DNA from: Rhodothermales bacterium
GTDB taxonomy: Bacteria; Bacteroidota; Rhodothermia; Rhodothermales; UBA10348
Assembly (NCBI GenBank): GCA_040221055.1
Contig: JAVJVN010000012.1
Span: 112,890-176,889, forward strand
Direction of reading: 5' to 3'
DNA: 64,000 nucleotides
Of the stretch, positions 8,423 to 17,390 are shown one piece after another. Each line of letters begins with the position of its first letter. The first letter of the stretch is position 1. A program made the position numbers and the translations under genes. The notes under the pieces are model-generated. The model was not told the origin of the DNA, did not search any database, and worked only from the letters and a program-made list of their open reading frames with translations.

Positions 8423-11236
8423 TTACTCCAGCGCCTGGAATGCACGGTTTGCTACGGCAGGTCGGACGGGTACGTGCCCGGAATTGTTGCGCGTGGGGTG
8501 CACGCGATTGGTGAGCAGGATGACGTACAGGTCCTGATCCGGGTCAATCCAGAACGACGTACCGGTAAACCCGGTGTGTCCGAACGAGTGGGGGCCGAAA
8601 TGGGCTCCGGCCGACGAATAGCCGATCCGGCTTCGCGTATCCCATCCCAGTGCACGGGTGTGGCTGCCTTCAGGGTCGACTGGTGTCGTGAACAGCCGGA
8701 TGGTCTCCGGCTTGAGGAATTGACGTGTGCCGACACGGCCGTCATTCACATACATCATGGCAAATGTGGCCAAATCCTCGACGGTGGAGAACAGTCCGGC
8801 GTGTCCGGCCGTCCCGCCGAGCAACCATGCGTTTTCGTCGTGGACTTCGCCATTCAACGTCCTGTACCGGAAGTAGGTGTCCACTTCGGTCGGGATGGTG
8901 CGTGGGTCCTGTTGGCGCCGGGCCGGGCGGAATCCCGTGTCGTACATGCGGAGCGGCCGGAAGATGCGCTCCTGCACGAGCTCCTCGAACGGCCGTCCGG
9001 ATATGGTCTCCATCACCCAGGCCAGCGTGATGGGCCCGAAGTCGGAATAGCGCATGTTCTGGCCGGGTTGATAAACCAGTGAATCCGCCAGGATCCGTCG
9101 TCGCACTTCCCGGGCCGTTCGCACGCCGTCCGCATGGAATGCCCGGAAGGGGATGAGTCCGCCCGTATGCGTCAGGAGATCGCGTACGGTGACCATTTCC
9201 TTGCCATTCTGGCCGAATTCGGGCAGATATTCCGCTACGGGCCGATCAAGATCGAGCGTGCCGTCCTCGACCATGAGCATGACCATGGTCGTGGTGGCAA
9301 TCACTTTCGTGAGCGATGCCAGATCGAAAATGGCGCGGGTGTCCACGCGCGCCGTGCTTTCCCAGTCCGGATGCCCCCAGGCACCGAGCGTGGTGAGCGT
9401 TCCACCGCGGCCCACGGCCGCGGTGGCCGCCGGAAAGGCGCTGTCCGCGATGGCGGTATGGATGACCCGGTCGATGGCCTGCAGCCGGTCAGCGTCCATT
9501 CCGGCGGTGTGGGGCGGGCCGGTGGACGGGGCCACCGGCAGCATATCGAAGCCTGAGCCGCGGGGGAACCGGTCCGACACGTGGACGGGCAACCGACCCG
9601 TCACACCGGCCCGCCCCACGAACGCTCTCGCGAGCGCGGTGAGCGTCGACCCGAGGGCGTCATAGGCCACCAGGAGGGCATCGGTGGATGGCGCCATGGA
9701 GGGAACGGCCCAAGGAGAGCCGACCGACATGCCGACCACGCGGTCGTGCAACGCATCCAGACGCTCACCAAAACCGGCCATGTCCCAGCCCGCTACCGGC
9801 GTCACACCCGTTGCCTCGAGCCAGATGACCGTATGAGCATTGCGGATGGTGCTTGCCGCCCGGTCCAGATCCCGCCGCCATGTCCGGGGTGAGATCCGGA
9901 CGACATCGACGGCATCCGGCATGAGCGGGGCCAGATGCCGCCCAAGGACCGGCCCGGGTCCGGCATCCGGCGCGTGTATCCTGAAGTCCGTTTCGAGTAC
10001 GACGACCCGTCCGGAACCGCGGTCACCCGGCAACACGTCGTCGGCCCGTTTGAGCAGGGTCAAGGCTTGTGTGGCCACATGGACCGACATGAGACGCTCC
10101 CGTTCGGCCATGCCCATCAAGGCCACCAGATCGGGAGGGGATTGCCAGGCACGACGGGCGTCCAGGATCCGGCGAACGGACGCGTCTATCCTGGACTCCG
10201 GAATCAGACCCTCGCGCACCGCACGCACTACGGCCGCGCGGGCCGCGAACGCATCGGGGGACATGAGGAGGATGTCCGCACCGGCAAGGATGGCCCGTAT
10301 GGCAACGTCCTCGGCCGTGCCCGTGGATGTGACGCCGGCCATGTTCAATGCATCTGTCACGACCAGACCGCCATAGGCCAGGCTGTCCCTGAGCAGAACC
10401 GTCAACAACGTGGAATCCAGCGTGGCCGGGGTCCGGTCCGATTCGGAATACAGCACGTGCGCCGTCATCAAACCGGCTACGGAATCGGCCACCAATGTAC
10501 GGAAGGGTACGAGGTCCACGGCAGACAGCAGGTCGGCGTCGTGCCCGGAACGCGGCAGTGCGACGTGCGAATCCAGGACCGTCGAGCCATGTCCCGGGAA
10601 GTGTTTTGCGACCGCCGCGACGCCGGCCGAGCGCAAGCCTGCAGCGAAGGCCGCCGCGTGTACCTTCACGGTGTCCGGGTGGTCGGAGAATGCGCGGGTT
10701 CCTATGACCGGATTCATGCCCTCGGTATTCACGTCAGCAACGGGTGCGAAGACCATGGATATTCCGGTGGCCCGTGCCGCGAGCCCCGTCCGAAATCCGA
10801 CGTCGCGGGTCAGGCTGACATCGCGAGTAGCCGCCAGCCCCATGGCCCGGGCATACACGGGCATGTTGTCGTGCCGCATGCCGGTACCCCATTCGGCATC
10901 GAGCGCTTTCATGACAGGGAGGTCGGTCTGGCTGTCCAGCCAGGCTGCGATAGCCGCATGTTGGAGTGGATCGCCCCCGAGGAACACCACGCCACCGGCG
11001 CCGAAATGGGTAATCTCCCGTTCAAGTCGCTCGCGATCGGCCGCCATCCGTGGATCCAGGCCATCCGGTACGGACACCATGAAAAGCATGGACACCTTTT
11101 CAGTAAGGGAGAGCGAGGCAACCTCTGACTCCGGGGGCATCGTCCTTGAAGCCGGTCCCGTCACCGGTCCTTTTCGGCATCCGGTCGATGACGCCAACAG
11201 GAGGACGAGAACAATGGTGAGCGTGCGTGTATCCAT
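8423..11236 (-). CDS. Two-domain lipoprotein: GH3 beta-N-acetylglucosaminidase plus class C beta-lactamase-like serine hydrolase
   Basis: A 937-residue envelope protein, probably for peptidoglycan or muropeptide turnover. A lipoprotein signal ends at about SSTGC (Cys20 region). The N-terminal half is glycoside hydrolase family 3 of the NagZ type, with KHFPGHG at 211-217, then the loop with DSH that holds the acid/base dyad of NagZ, and later VVTDALNMAGV with the nucleophile Asp. The C-terminal part (about 590-937) is a beta-lactamase/transpeptidase-like serine hydrolase: SLTK with the nucleophile at about S641, YSD as the second motif, and HTGFTGTSFW near the end. The fusion is a known arrangement in Bacteroidota. 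The start at 11236 was chosen because it begins the lipoprotein signal. It diverges from the MFS gene. Confidence 0.93.
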   Translation of the reverse strand: MDTRTLTIVLVLLLASSTGCRKGPVTGPASRTMPPESEVASLSLTEKVSMLFMVSVPDGLDPRMAADRERLEREITHFGAGGVVFLGGDPLQHAAIAAWLDSQTDLPVMKALDAEWGTGMRHDNMPVYARAMGLAATRDVSLTRDVGFRTGLAARATGISMVFAPVADVNTEGMNPVIGTRAFSDHPDTVKVHAAAFAAGLRSAGVAAVAKHFPGHGSTVLDSHVALPRSGHDADLLSAVDLVPFRTLVADSVAGLMTAHVLYSESDRTPATLDSTLLTVLLRDSLAYGGLVVTDALNMAGVTSTGTAEDVAIRAILAGADILLMSPDAFAARAAVVRAVREGLIPESRIDASVRRILDARRAWQSPPDLVALMGMAERERLMSVHVATQALTLLKRADDVLPGDRGSGRVVVLETDFRIHAPDAGPGPVLGRHLAPLMPDAVDVVRISPRTWRRDLDRAASTIRNAHTVIWLEATGVTPVAGWDMAGFGERLDALHDRVVGMSVGSPWAVPSMAPSTDALLVAYDALGSTLTALARAFVGRAGVTGRLPVHVSDRFPRGSGFDMLPVAPSTGPPHTAGMDADRLQAIDRVIHTAIADSAFPAATAAVGRGGTLTTLGAWGHPDWESTARVDTRAIFDLASLTKVIATTTMVMLMVEDGTLDLDRPVAEYLPEFGQNGKEMVTVRDLLTHTGGLIPFRAFHADGVRTAREVRRRILADSLVYQPGQNMRYSDFGPITLAWVMETISGRPFEELVQERIFRPLRMYDTGFRPARRQQDPRTIPTEVDTYFRYRTLNGEVHDENAWLLGGTAGHAGLFSTVEDLATFAMMYVNDGRVGTRQFLKPETIRLFTTPVDPEGSHTRALGWDTRSRIGYSSAGAHFGPHSFGHTGFTGTSFWIDPDQDLYVILLTNRVHPTRNNSGHVPVRPAVANRAFQALE

Positions 11237-11349
11237 ACCAAGAAGGTACGGCCCGTCGGTACAATCCGAAATGTCCGTTAAGGCCGCCACAATGCGAAGG
11301 TCGAGGGGTACATTGCAGATCCAGCCAGCATCACCCCGTCCGACTCACC

Positions 11350-12711
11350 TTGGGAAAGATCCTCACCGTACTGTTCCTGGGCGTCCTGATGGCGGCCTTG
11401 GATATCGCCATCCTGGGTCCGGCCATTCCGGCCATCCGTGGACAATTCAGCCTGTCTGAAAGGGAGGTGTCCTGGGTCTTCACGGCTTGGGTGCTGGCGA
11501 ACCTCGTGGGCGTTCCCATCATGTCCAAGCTGGCGGACCGGTTCGGACGGAAGCGCATGTATCTGGTGGTGGTCAGTCTGTTTGCTGCAGGGGCTACTGT
11601 AGTGGCGGCTGCTCCCTCGTTCGATGTCCTCCTGCTGGGACGATCCATGCAGGGGTTCGCCGTTTCCGGCATCTTCCCGGTCGCAGGTGCATTCGTGGGC
11701 GATACCTTTCCGCCGGAGCGGCGAGGTCGGGCTTTCGGCGTCCTCGGCTCGGTTTTCGGTGTGGCTTTCCTGATCGGTCCCATCTTTGCCGGCATGATGC
11801 TCATGGTCGGCTGGCGTTATCTGTACCTGTCCTTCCTGCCGTTGGCGGCACTTATCCTGGTTCTCGGCGTGCTCTTGCTTCCGCGTTCGAAACCGGCGGC
11901 TGCGCGTCCTTTTGACGTGATCGGCCTGCTGTGTCTTGGCGGGTTCCTGTTGCCGCTGGCCTACGGGATATCCTTGCTCAACACGTCTGATTTCGCGGCA
12001 TCGCTCGCATCGCCCCGCGTGGTGTTGTCGTTTCTGGCCGTGGCCGTGTTCCTGCCCTTGTTCATCCGGGCAGAACGTAGCGCAGCAGACCCCATCCTTC
12101 GATTGGATCTGTTCCGCAACCGACAGGTCCGATTGGCCTGTTTGTTGGCAACGGGAGCGGGGATCAACGAGGCGGCCTTCATTTTCTTTCCGACGCTGGC
12201 TGTGCTTGCCTACGGCGTTTCGACGTCGGAAGCCGCGTTCATGTTGATACCACTCATGTTATCCGTAGCCATCGGGTCGCCCATCATTGGCCGGATACTC
12301 GACGTCACGGGCTCCAGGACAGTGGTCGTTGCGTGCAACATCCTGCTGGTAGCCGGAATGGCCGGGGTAGCATGGGCACCCGGAATCCGCGTCGTATTCT
12401 ATGCATCGTCCGTTGCCATCGGGCTCGGTCTTGCCGGGCTTATGGGTTCTGCCCTGAGTTATATCCTCATCCATGAAGCAGCCCGGGCAGAACGTACCGT
12501 ATCGCAAGGACTCATCACGCTCTTCATCTCGTTGGGCCAGCTCATGACGGGTGCAGCCGTGGGTGCCGTTGCCGCATCATCCCCGGACATCCTGACGGGC
12601 TATGCCTCTGCGTTCCTGGGCATTGCCTTGGTCTCTGTGGTGATGATCGCAGCCGCTGCCCGGCTGAAGGGCCGGACGAGTGAACAGTCGGTCGTCAAGG
12701 CCGCCGGATAG
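11350..12711 (+). CDS. MFS drug/metabolite transporter (DHA2-like)
   Basis: A 453-residue integral membrane protein with 12 or more hydrophobic helices. The first helix reads LTVLFLGVLMAALDIAILGPAIP, matching the DHA2/EmrB-type opening, and the conserved loop LADRFGRKRMYLV is MFS motif A. Drug:proton antiport is the usual role for such proteins, but the substrate is unknown. The start is uncertain: no ATG precedes helix 1 in frame, so the TTG at 11350 is taken, with a GTG at 11227 as a longer alternative overlapping the divergent GH3 gene. Its stop lies 30 bases from the convergent mechanosensitive channel gene. Confidence 0.88.
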   Translation: MGKILTVLFLGVLMAALDIAILGPAIPAIRGQFSLSEREVSWVFTAWVLANLVGVPIMSKLADRFGRKRMYLVVVSLFAAGATVVAAAPSFDVLLLGRSMQGFAVSGIFPVAGAFVGDTFPPERRGRAFGVLGSVFGVAFLIGPIFAGMMLMVGWRYLYLSFLPLAALILVLGVLLLPRSKPAAARPFDVIGLLCLGGFLLPLAYGISLLNTSDFAASLASPRVVLSFLAVAVFLPLFIRAERSAADPILRLDLFRNRQVRLACLLATGAGINEAAFIFFPTLAVLAYGVSTSEAAFMLIPLMLSVAIGSPIIGRILDVTGSRTVVVACNILLVAGMAGVAWAPGIRVVFYASSVAIGLGLAGLMGSALSYILIHEAARAERTVSQGLITLFISLGQLMTGAAVGAVAASSPDILTGYASAFLGIALVSVVMIAAAARLKGRTSEQSVVKAAG

Positions 12712-12741
12712 AGCGGATCCGGACGAACCGGGTTGCCAGGT

Positions 12742-13560
12742 TCACCGGTCGATCTTGCCGTCGATGTGCACGTCCATCTGAGGGAACGGGATTCCGATTC
12801 CGGCCTCATCCAGGTGCTCTTTCACTTTCTGAGTGAGTTCTTCCTTCACGGCCCAATAGTCCGACGTCTTCGACCAGACGCGCACACTCCAATCGATGGA
12901 AGACGCCCCCAATTCCGTCAGGATGGCGACAGGCGCCGGATCGGCCAGGATGCCATTCACGCTGCTGGCGGCCGTGATCAGGACCTTTCGCGCATCGGCA
13001 ATGCTGGCCGGGTAATCGGTACCCACAGCGACATCCACACGACGGGTATCGTGGAAGGTCATGTTCTCGATGGTGGATCCATAAACCGAACCGTTGGGAA
13101 CCGTGAAACGACGATTGTCGAAGGTGTCGATTTCCGTCGAGAACATGGCGATTTCAACCACTTTTCCGGTCACGCCGCCAATGTTGACCACATCACCCAC
13201 TTTGAACGGACGGAACGCCAGAAGCATGATGCCGGCCGAGAAATTCCCCAGCGTCCCTTGCATGGCCAATCCTATGGCCAGGCCGGCGGCACCGATGACG
13301 GCGGCGAAACTGGTTGTTCCGACGCCGAACATCTGAAGACAGCTCAAAATGGCCATCACCAGGATGCCGTATTTGGCAAGGCTTCCGAAGAACGACGCGA
13401 TGGTCGGGTCCAATCTTCGGCTTATGGACTGACGGATACGCCGTCCGATCCACCCGGCAACCGTCCAGGCGACGACGAGCAGCAGGATCACACCGACGAC
13501 TTTCGGAAGGAATCCGGTCAGGAATTCAACGAGCGAGGCTTCGATGGTGGACACGTCCAT
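12742..13560 (-). CDS. Small-conductance mechanosensitive channel (MscS family)
   Basis: A 272-residue inner-membrane channel of E. coli MscS size, which opens on hypo-osmotic shock to release solutes. Three membrane segments lie in about the first 115 residues. The third is the glycine/alanine-rich pore helix (AAVIGAAGLAIGLAMQGTLG). The beta domain follows, with FRPFKVGDVVNIGG and VPNGSVYGSTIENMT, then the C-terminal alpha/beta domain with the conserved PxPP-like ADPAPVAI and FPQMDVH. The ATG at 13560 was chosen because upstream residues are not channel-like. It is last in a co-directional chain with ctaA, ctaB, rlmN and a small membrane protein. Confidence 0.94.
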   Translation of the reverse strand: MDVSTIEASLVEFLTGFLPKVVGVILLLVVAWTVAGWIGRRIRQSISRRLDPTIASFFGSLAKYGILVMAILSCLQMFGVGTTSFAAVIGAAGLAIGLAMQGTLGNFSAGIMLLAFRPFKVGDVVNIGGVTGKVVEIAMFSTEIDTFDNRRFTVPNGSVYGSTIENMTFHDTRRVDVAVGTDYPASIADARKVLITAASSVNGILADPAPVAILTELGASSIDWSVRVWSKTSDYWAVKEELTQKVKEHLDEAGIGIPFPQMDVHIDGKIDR

Positions 13561-13564
13561 GATG

Positions 13565-13777
13565 TCAATCTGTTCGTTTCGGGTATGGGTATCGGGAAAT
13601 CCAGTGGAACAGGCGCTCCGCAATGAGACCGGCTGCCAATACGGCGACCACGTCCCGGAGGGAAGAGAGTACCACCCGCTTGAGCAGCATGCCCAGCGTT
13701 CTGGGCAGCAATGCGCCAACGATCAAGGCGGCGAAAAAGCCTGCGAGCGACTGTATGAGAGGGCTTTTGAGGTTCAT
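13565..13777 (-). CDS. Small two-helix membrane protein between rlmN and the MscS gene
   Basis: A 70-residue protein with two hydrophobic segments, about 10-30 (LAGFFAALIVGALLP) and 38-58 (LRDVVAVLAAGLIAERLF), and a short basic tail ending KRTD. Its ATG overlaps the rlmN stop (13774-13777, ATGA arrangement) and its stop lies 4 bases before the mscS start. This is the spacing expected of a real translationally coupled gene. I do not recognise a family. The position suggests an accessory membrane protein, but that is only context. Confidence 0.65.
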   Translation of the reverse strand: MNLKSPLIQSLAGFFAALIVGALLPRTLGMLLKRVVLSSLRDVVAVLAAGLIAERLFHWISRYPYPKRTD

Positions 13778-14832
13778 GACTCACTTGCCAATTGACCACA
13801 TGCGGCCGCAATGTCCTGGCCGCGGCTCCTTCTGACGGTCACGGTGACGCGGCGTTCTACGAGACGGGCAATGAAGGCATTCAGGTCGGCATCAGAGGTT
13901 CGCGTGAATCCGAGGCCATCGACGGCATTGTACATGATCAGGTTCACTTTGGATGGTGCACGATCCACAAGATCCGCCAGGGCCGTGGCATCTTCCAGGG
14001 TGTCGTTGAATCCTGCGAACATGCAGTACTCATAGGTCACGCCTCGTCCGGTTGTCCGACAATAATACTCAATGGACTGCAAGAGGGATTCCAGGTCCGT
14101 GCGCTCATTCCGGTTGACGGGCATGATGGAGGAGCGCTTGGCATCGATGGGGGCATGCAGGGACACCGCGAGATTCGAGCGGAAACCATCATCAGCCAGT
14201 CGACGGATTTGTTTGGCGAGACCGACCGTTGAGACCGTTATCCGTCGCGCGCCCATGCCCAGCCCGTCCTCGGACGTGATCTTGTCGATGGCATCCGTGA
14301 CCGCATCGTAATTGAGCAGGGGCTCGCCCATGCCCATGAAGACAATGTTCGTGAGTGCGGCCTCGTATTCGGTTCTGGCCCGGTCAGCGGCCAGCCAGAC
14401 CTGATCAAAAATCTCGCCGGATGTCAGGTTCTCCTTGAAGCCCATCTGGCCTGTAGCACAGAATGAGCAGCCCAGTGCACATCCCACCTGGGAAGAGACA
14501 CAGACGGTCATCCGCCGGGGGGTGCCGTCATCCTCGAAGTCCGGAATGAGGACCGTTTCGTAGCGCTGTCCGGTGACGCGTTCCACCAACCACTTCAGGG
14601 TGCCATCCGTGGCCCGTTGCTCGCGGACGACGCGGGGGGGAGAAAGCGTCGTGTTCTCCTTGAGGAAGTCACGGACGGAAGCCGGGACATTGGTCATGGC
14701 ATCAAATTCCCGTACCCCTTTGTTGTACAGCCAACGCCATACCTGATCCGCACGGAACGACGGGCCTACGGGTGCCAGAAAGGCCCGCAGGCCGGCTCGG
14801 GAAAGCGACGTCAGGGGGAGAGCGGCTTCCAT
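13774..14832 (-). CDS. rlmN: 23S rRNA (A2503)/tRNA (A37) C2-methyltransferase RlmN
   Basis: A radical-SAM enzyme that methylates C2 of A2503 in 23S rRNA and A37 in some tRNAs. The 352-residue protein has the cluster-binding motif CALGCSFC with Cys at 118, 122 and 125, followed by ATGQMGF. The GMGEPLLNYD motif, the ISVSTVGL-like strand (ITVSTVGLAKQIRRLA) and the conserved C-terminal Cys (AACGQL) that carries the methyl group are present. The ATG at 14832 overlaps the ctaB stop (TGATG), and the rlmN stop overlaps the next small gene, giving a tight operon. Confidence 0.97.
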   Translation of the reverse strand: MEAALPLTSLSRAGLRAFLAPVGPSFRADQVWRWLYNKGVREFDAMTNVPASVRDFLKENTTLSPPRVVREQRATDGTLKWLVERVTGQRYETVLIPDFEDDGTPRRMTVCVSSQVGCALGCSFCATGQMGFKENLTSGEIFDQVWLAADRARTEYEAALTNIVFMGMGEPLLNYDAVTDAIDKITSEDGLGMGARRITVSTVGLAKQIRRLADDGFRSNLAVSLHAPIDAKRSSIMPVNRNERTDLESLLQSIEYYCRTTGRGVTYEYCMFAGFNDTLEDATALADLVDRAPSKVNLIMYNAVDGLGFTRTSDADLNAFIARLVERRVTVTVRRSRGQDIAAACGQLASES

Positions 14833-15722
14833 CAAAGCAACCGATCCGCTACGATCGCCCCCAACAGCAATGGGATGTACATTACGCTCGCCTTCAGGAC
14901 CACGCGAGCCTGAACGGCACTTCGATCCATCCTGAACTTCAGGACAGGACGCAGGAACCAGACGCCAAGCACCAGCGCGAACCCGGCGTACCAGACCCCC
15001 ACTGCTCCGAGCGCGAACGGCAGCACGGAAAAACCGATCATGGCGAGTGTCCACGCCAGCATATGGAAGGCTGTTTTGCGTCCGGATTCATCTGCGACCG
15101 TCAGCATGACATAGCCGGCCCGATCATAGTCCTTCCTGTACATCCAGGCCAGCGAGTAGAAGTGGGGCATCTGCCAACAGACCAGGACCGCGAAAAGCGC
15201 CCAGCCGGCCGGTCCAAGCGTTCCTGATGCAGCCGTCCACCCGCCGAGCACCGGAAGCGCACCGGGCAGCGTGCCGACGAGGGTGTTCAGCGTGGTTTTG
15301 CGCTTCAGCGGCGTATAGACAAACAAATAGAGGACGACGGTAATGGCGGCCAATACACCCGTCAGGGGATTTGTCAGCGGACACAGGATTCCCAACCCGG
15401 CGCCGATGAGAAGCAGTCCGAACCACGCTCCTGCCTCCGGACGTATCCGGCCCGACGGCAGGGGACGTCCGGCGGTCCGTTTCATTTCCCCATCCAGATC
15501 GCGTTCCAGCCAGTGGTTCATGACGCATCCGCCTGCCGACGTAAGGGGGATGCCGATCATGGCCCAAAAAAGTGTCCAACCGTCTATGCCGTCGGGAGAG
15601 GCCAGCACGAAGCCCGCCAATGCCGAAATGGTCACGAGGAACGTGATTTCCGGCTTGGTCAGCATGAGCCAATCCCGAAAGGTAGCCTTCGGGGCGGTAG
15701 CTGCAAGGGTTTGGATGGACAT
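14832..15722 (-). CDS. ctaB: Protoheme IX farnesyltransferase (heme O synthase)
   Basis: A UbiA-superfamily prenyltransferase that attaches farnesyl to heme B, making heme O for terminal oxidases. The 296-residue integral membrane protein has about nine helices. The first Asp-rich motif is NHWLERDLDGEMKRTAGRPL and the second conserved loop is YTPLKRKTTLNTLVG followed by GALPVLGGW. The ATG at 15722 overlaps the ctaA stop, and its stop overlaps the rlmN start. The downstream step, heme O to heme A, is catalysed by the product of the adjacent ctaA gene. Confidence 0.97.
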   Translation of the reverse strand: MSIQTLAATAPKATFRDWLMLTKPEITFLVTISALAGFVLASPDGIDGWTLFWAMIGIPLTSAGGCVMNHWLERDLDGEMKRTAGRPLPSGRIRPEAGAWFGLLLIGAGLGILCPLTNPLTGVLAAITVVLYLFVYTPLKRKTTLNTLVGTLPGALPVLGGWTAASGTLGPAGWALFAVLVCWQMPHFYSLAWMYRKDYDRAGYVMLTVADESGRKTAFHMLAWTLAMIGFSVLPFALGAVGVWYAGFALVLGVWFLRPVLKFRMDRSAVQARVVLKASVMYIPLLLGAIVADRLL

Positions 15723-16657
15723 CAAATGCGATGGTTGAGCTGAAAAAGGGTCCTGGACACGAAGACACTGGTGACGACGGTCAAGGCGAACAGGAGGGCC
15801 CCCGTGACCATGTGGGCGGTATTCGCAATGACCTGGACGTTGCTGGGTTGGACCAGTCCGTGTTCATCCAGAAGGACAAAATACGCAAACAGGCCGAGCG
15901 CGACCTGGAAAGACAGGACACCGGCCATCCAGCCAGCAGACCGCCTTGCGGCATGGCCGACCGGTAAGGCGGAGCGGATCCGGGCGAACCACACGTACAC
16001 GAGAACCGTGGCCACGAACGCCCATGTCAGATGCAAGGCCACCAACAGGGTGTCAATTCCGGCACCCGGATGCCTGAGCAAGGCTCCAAGGAAGATCTGG
16101 ATGTATACGACCAGCGGGACAATCCACCGAAGTCGCATGAGGGGGCCTTCCGTTCCGCGGAGTGCCAAGGGGGGAGGTGTCCGCCAGGCCCGCGACGTGA
16201 ATACCATCATCGAGGCCAGCAACGCGAAGAAAATCTGGGCCGTGAGTGCGTGGACAACCGCCAGGTCCAAGGAGACCCACACGACGCGCAGTCCCCCCAG
16301 CAGCCCCTGCAGGATGACCAACACCAAGGCGAACCAACCCAATCGGGTCATCCAGCGGCGGGATTCGGAGCGCCATGTCCAGAAGGCCAGGACCACCGTC
16401 AACAGGCCAAGGACCGCGCCCAGCAACCGATGGCCGTGTTCGGCGAGTACCGGCGTGATTTTCCACCATCCGGGCCACGGATTGAAGGGATCGTACGAAT
16501 TGAACGAGGTCGGCCAATCCGGGACCGCCATGCCCGCATTGATGCTGGTGACGAACGCGCCCCACGAGAGCAGGCCGACGGCAACGCCCAACGTGACCGC
16601 TGTGAAGACGAAACGCGACCGGAGTGTCGCCGGGTACCCTGTCGAGAATGGATTCAT
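15722..16657 (-). CDS. ctaA: Heme A synthase
   Basis: Oxidises the C8 methyl of heme O to formyl, giving heme A for aa3-type cytochrome oxidase. The 311-residue membrane protein has eight helices in two four-helix halves. Heme-ligand histidines are seen in EHGHRLLGA (first half) and VVHALTAQ. ALHLTWAF and ANTAHMVTGAL carry the second-half pair. The ATG at 16657 was preferred to a GTG 21 bases upstream because it sits closer to the first helix. It is the first gene of the ctaA-ctaB-rlmN-small protein-mscS chain. Its presence implies aerobic respiration with a heme-A oxidase. Confidence 0.95.
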   Translation of the reverse strand: MNPFSTGYPATLRSRFVFTAVTLGVAVGLLSWGAFVTSINAGMAVPDWPTSFNSYDPFNPWPGWWKITPVLAEHGHRLLGAVLGLLTVVLAFWTWRSESRRWMTRLGWFALVLVILQGLLGGLRVVWVSLDLAVVHALTAQIFFALLASMMVFTSRAWRTPPPLALRGTEGPLMRLRWIVPLVVYIQIFLGALLRHPGAGIDTLLVALHLTWAFVATVLVYVWFARIRSALPVGHAARRSAGWMAGVLSFQVALGLFAYFVLLDEHGLVQPSNVQVIANTAHMVTGALLFALTVVTSVFVSRTLFQLNHRI

Positions 16658-16841
16658 ACTCAGGACCAACCCGTGCACCGCACGGGCGTTCTGGCCGTGG
16701 TGTAAAGAGCGTGAGAAATGAAGACCGGCTGTCGTGGAACAGGACCCGTGCCCACGTTTGCTGAAAGGGGGTATTCATGCGTATCTTACTGCCTTGCGCG
16801 GCGATATTCAATCGCTCAGGTCCATCCATTCCACCATCTGC

Positions 16842-17237
16842 GTGTCTCCTCTCCGTTCCCATCACCTGCAACAGGGCCTGGCGGTCCTGCTCCTGGTCAG
16901 CTCGACGATCTGGATGGTCGTACCCCAGGCGTTCGCGGGATCGGCAGGAGCGGCTGACGGCGGGTGGTTGACGCATTTCCTCGGCCAGTCCCCGGTCCAA
17001 ACCTCGGGGAATGGTTTCCAGGATGCCTCTGCCCCGGATGCGCTGATCGTCCAGCCTGTAGTCGTTGCAGCACAAGTTTCGGCTCCGACGGTCCAGAAAC
17101 GCAACGTTGCCACGCGGTCGGCCCTTCCTTCACTGTCCGCTCCCGGAATTTCACGTTTTTCGGTTGAGCGCGATGCCGGTACCGCCGTTTCATATGCCCG
17201 GTTGCTGGGTTCCTCCATCCAGGCACTGGGTCCATAG
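16842..17237 (+). CDS. Putative small exported protein upstream of secD
   Basis: This frame fills most of the 730-base gap between ctaA and secD. From a GTG at 16842 it encodes 131 residues with a convincing signal peptide: a short basic/histidine start (RSHH), a hydrophobic core GLAVLLLVSSTIWMVVP, and a signal-peptidase-like site ending QAFAG. The mature part is low in recognisable features (Ala/Val/Ser/Pro rich, one KR pair) and matches no family I know. Codon third positions are GC-rich, as in neighbours. A GTG at 16734 would be a longer alternative. The flanking 16658-16841 and 17238-17387 hold nothing else I can name. It may be a chance frame. Confidence 0.42.
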   Translation: MSPLRSHHLQQGLAVLLLVSSTIWMVVPQAFAGSAGAADGGWLTHFLGQSPVQTSGNGFQDASAPDALIVQPVVVAAQVSAPTVQKRNVATRSALPSLSAPGISRFSVERDAGTAVSYARLLGSSIQALGP

Positions 17238-17376
17238 CCCCCATTTCTCTCAGTTGGCCGCGTCCGACATGACATTCTCTCGTCGCGACGCCAGCCAGAC
17301 CCGGATTCCTTCGCGTCGTCGGCACAGGCCCGCCGACGCATCCCACAGTTCATTCAGTTCATCACTACCATCATGC

Positions 17377-17390
17377 AAGGAAATGGAATG
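17377..17390 (+). promoter_or_regulatory. Ribosome-binding site deciding the secD start
   Basis: AAGGA at 17377-17381 lies 6 bases before the ATG at 17388-17390, whereas an in-frame ATG at 17373 has no such site. This favours the shorter protein beginning MKVGLTIFF. Confidence 0.6.

Noticed and set aside
12704-12722. Short inverted repeat CCGGAT/ATCCGG between MFS and mscS genes
   Set aside because: Only a 6-bp stem with a 7-base loop and no T run, so too weak to call a terminator.
16658-16841. tRNA or regulatory RNA between ctaA and the small exported protein
   Set aside because: No cloverleaf, anticodon stem or conserved TψC-like loop was found by eye.
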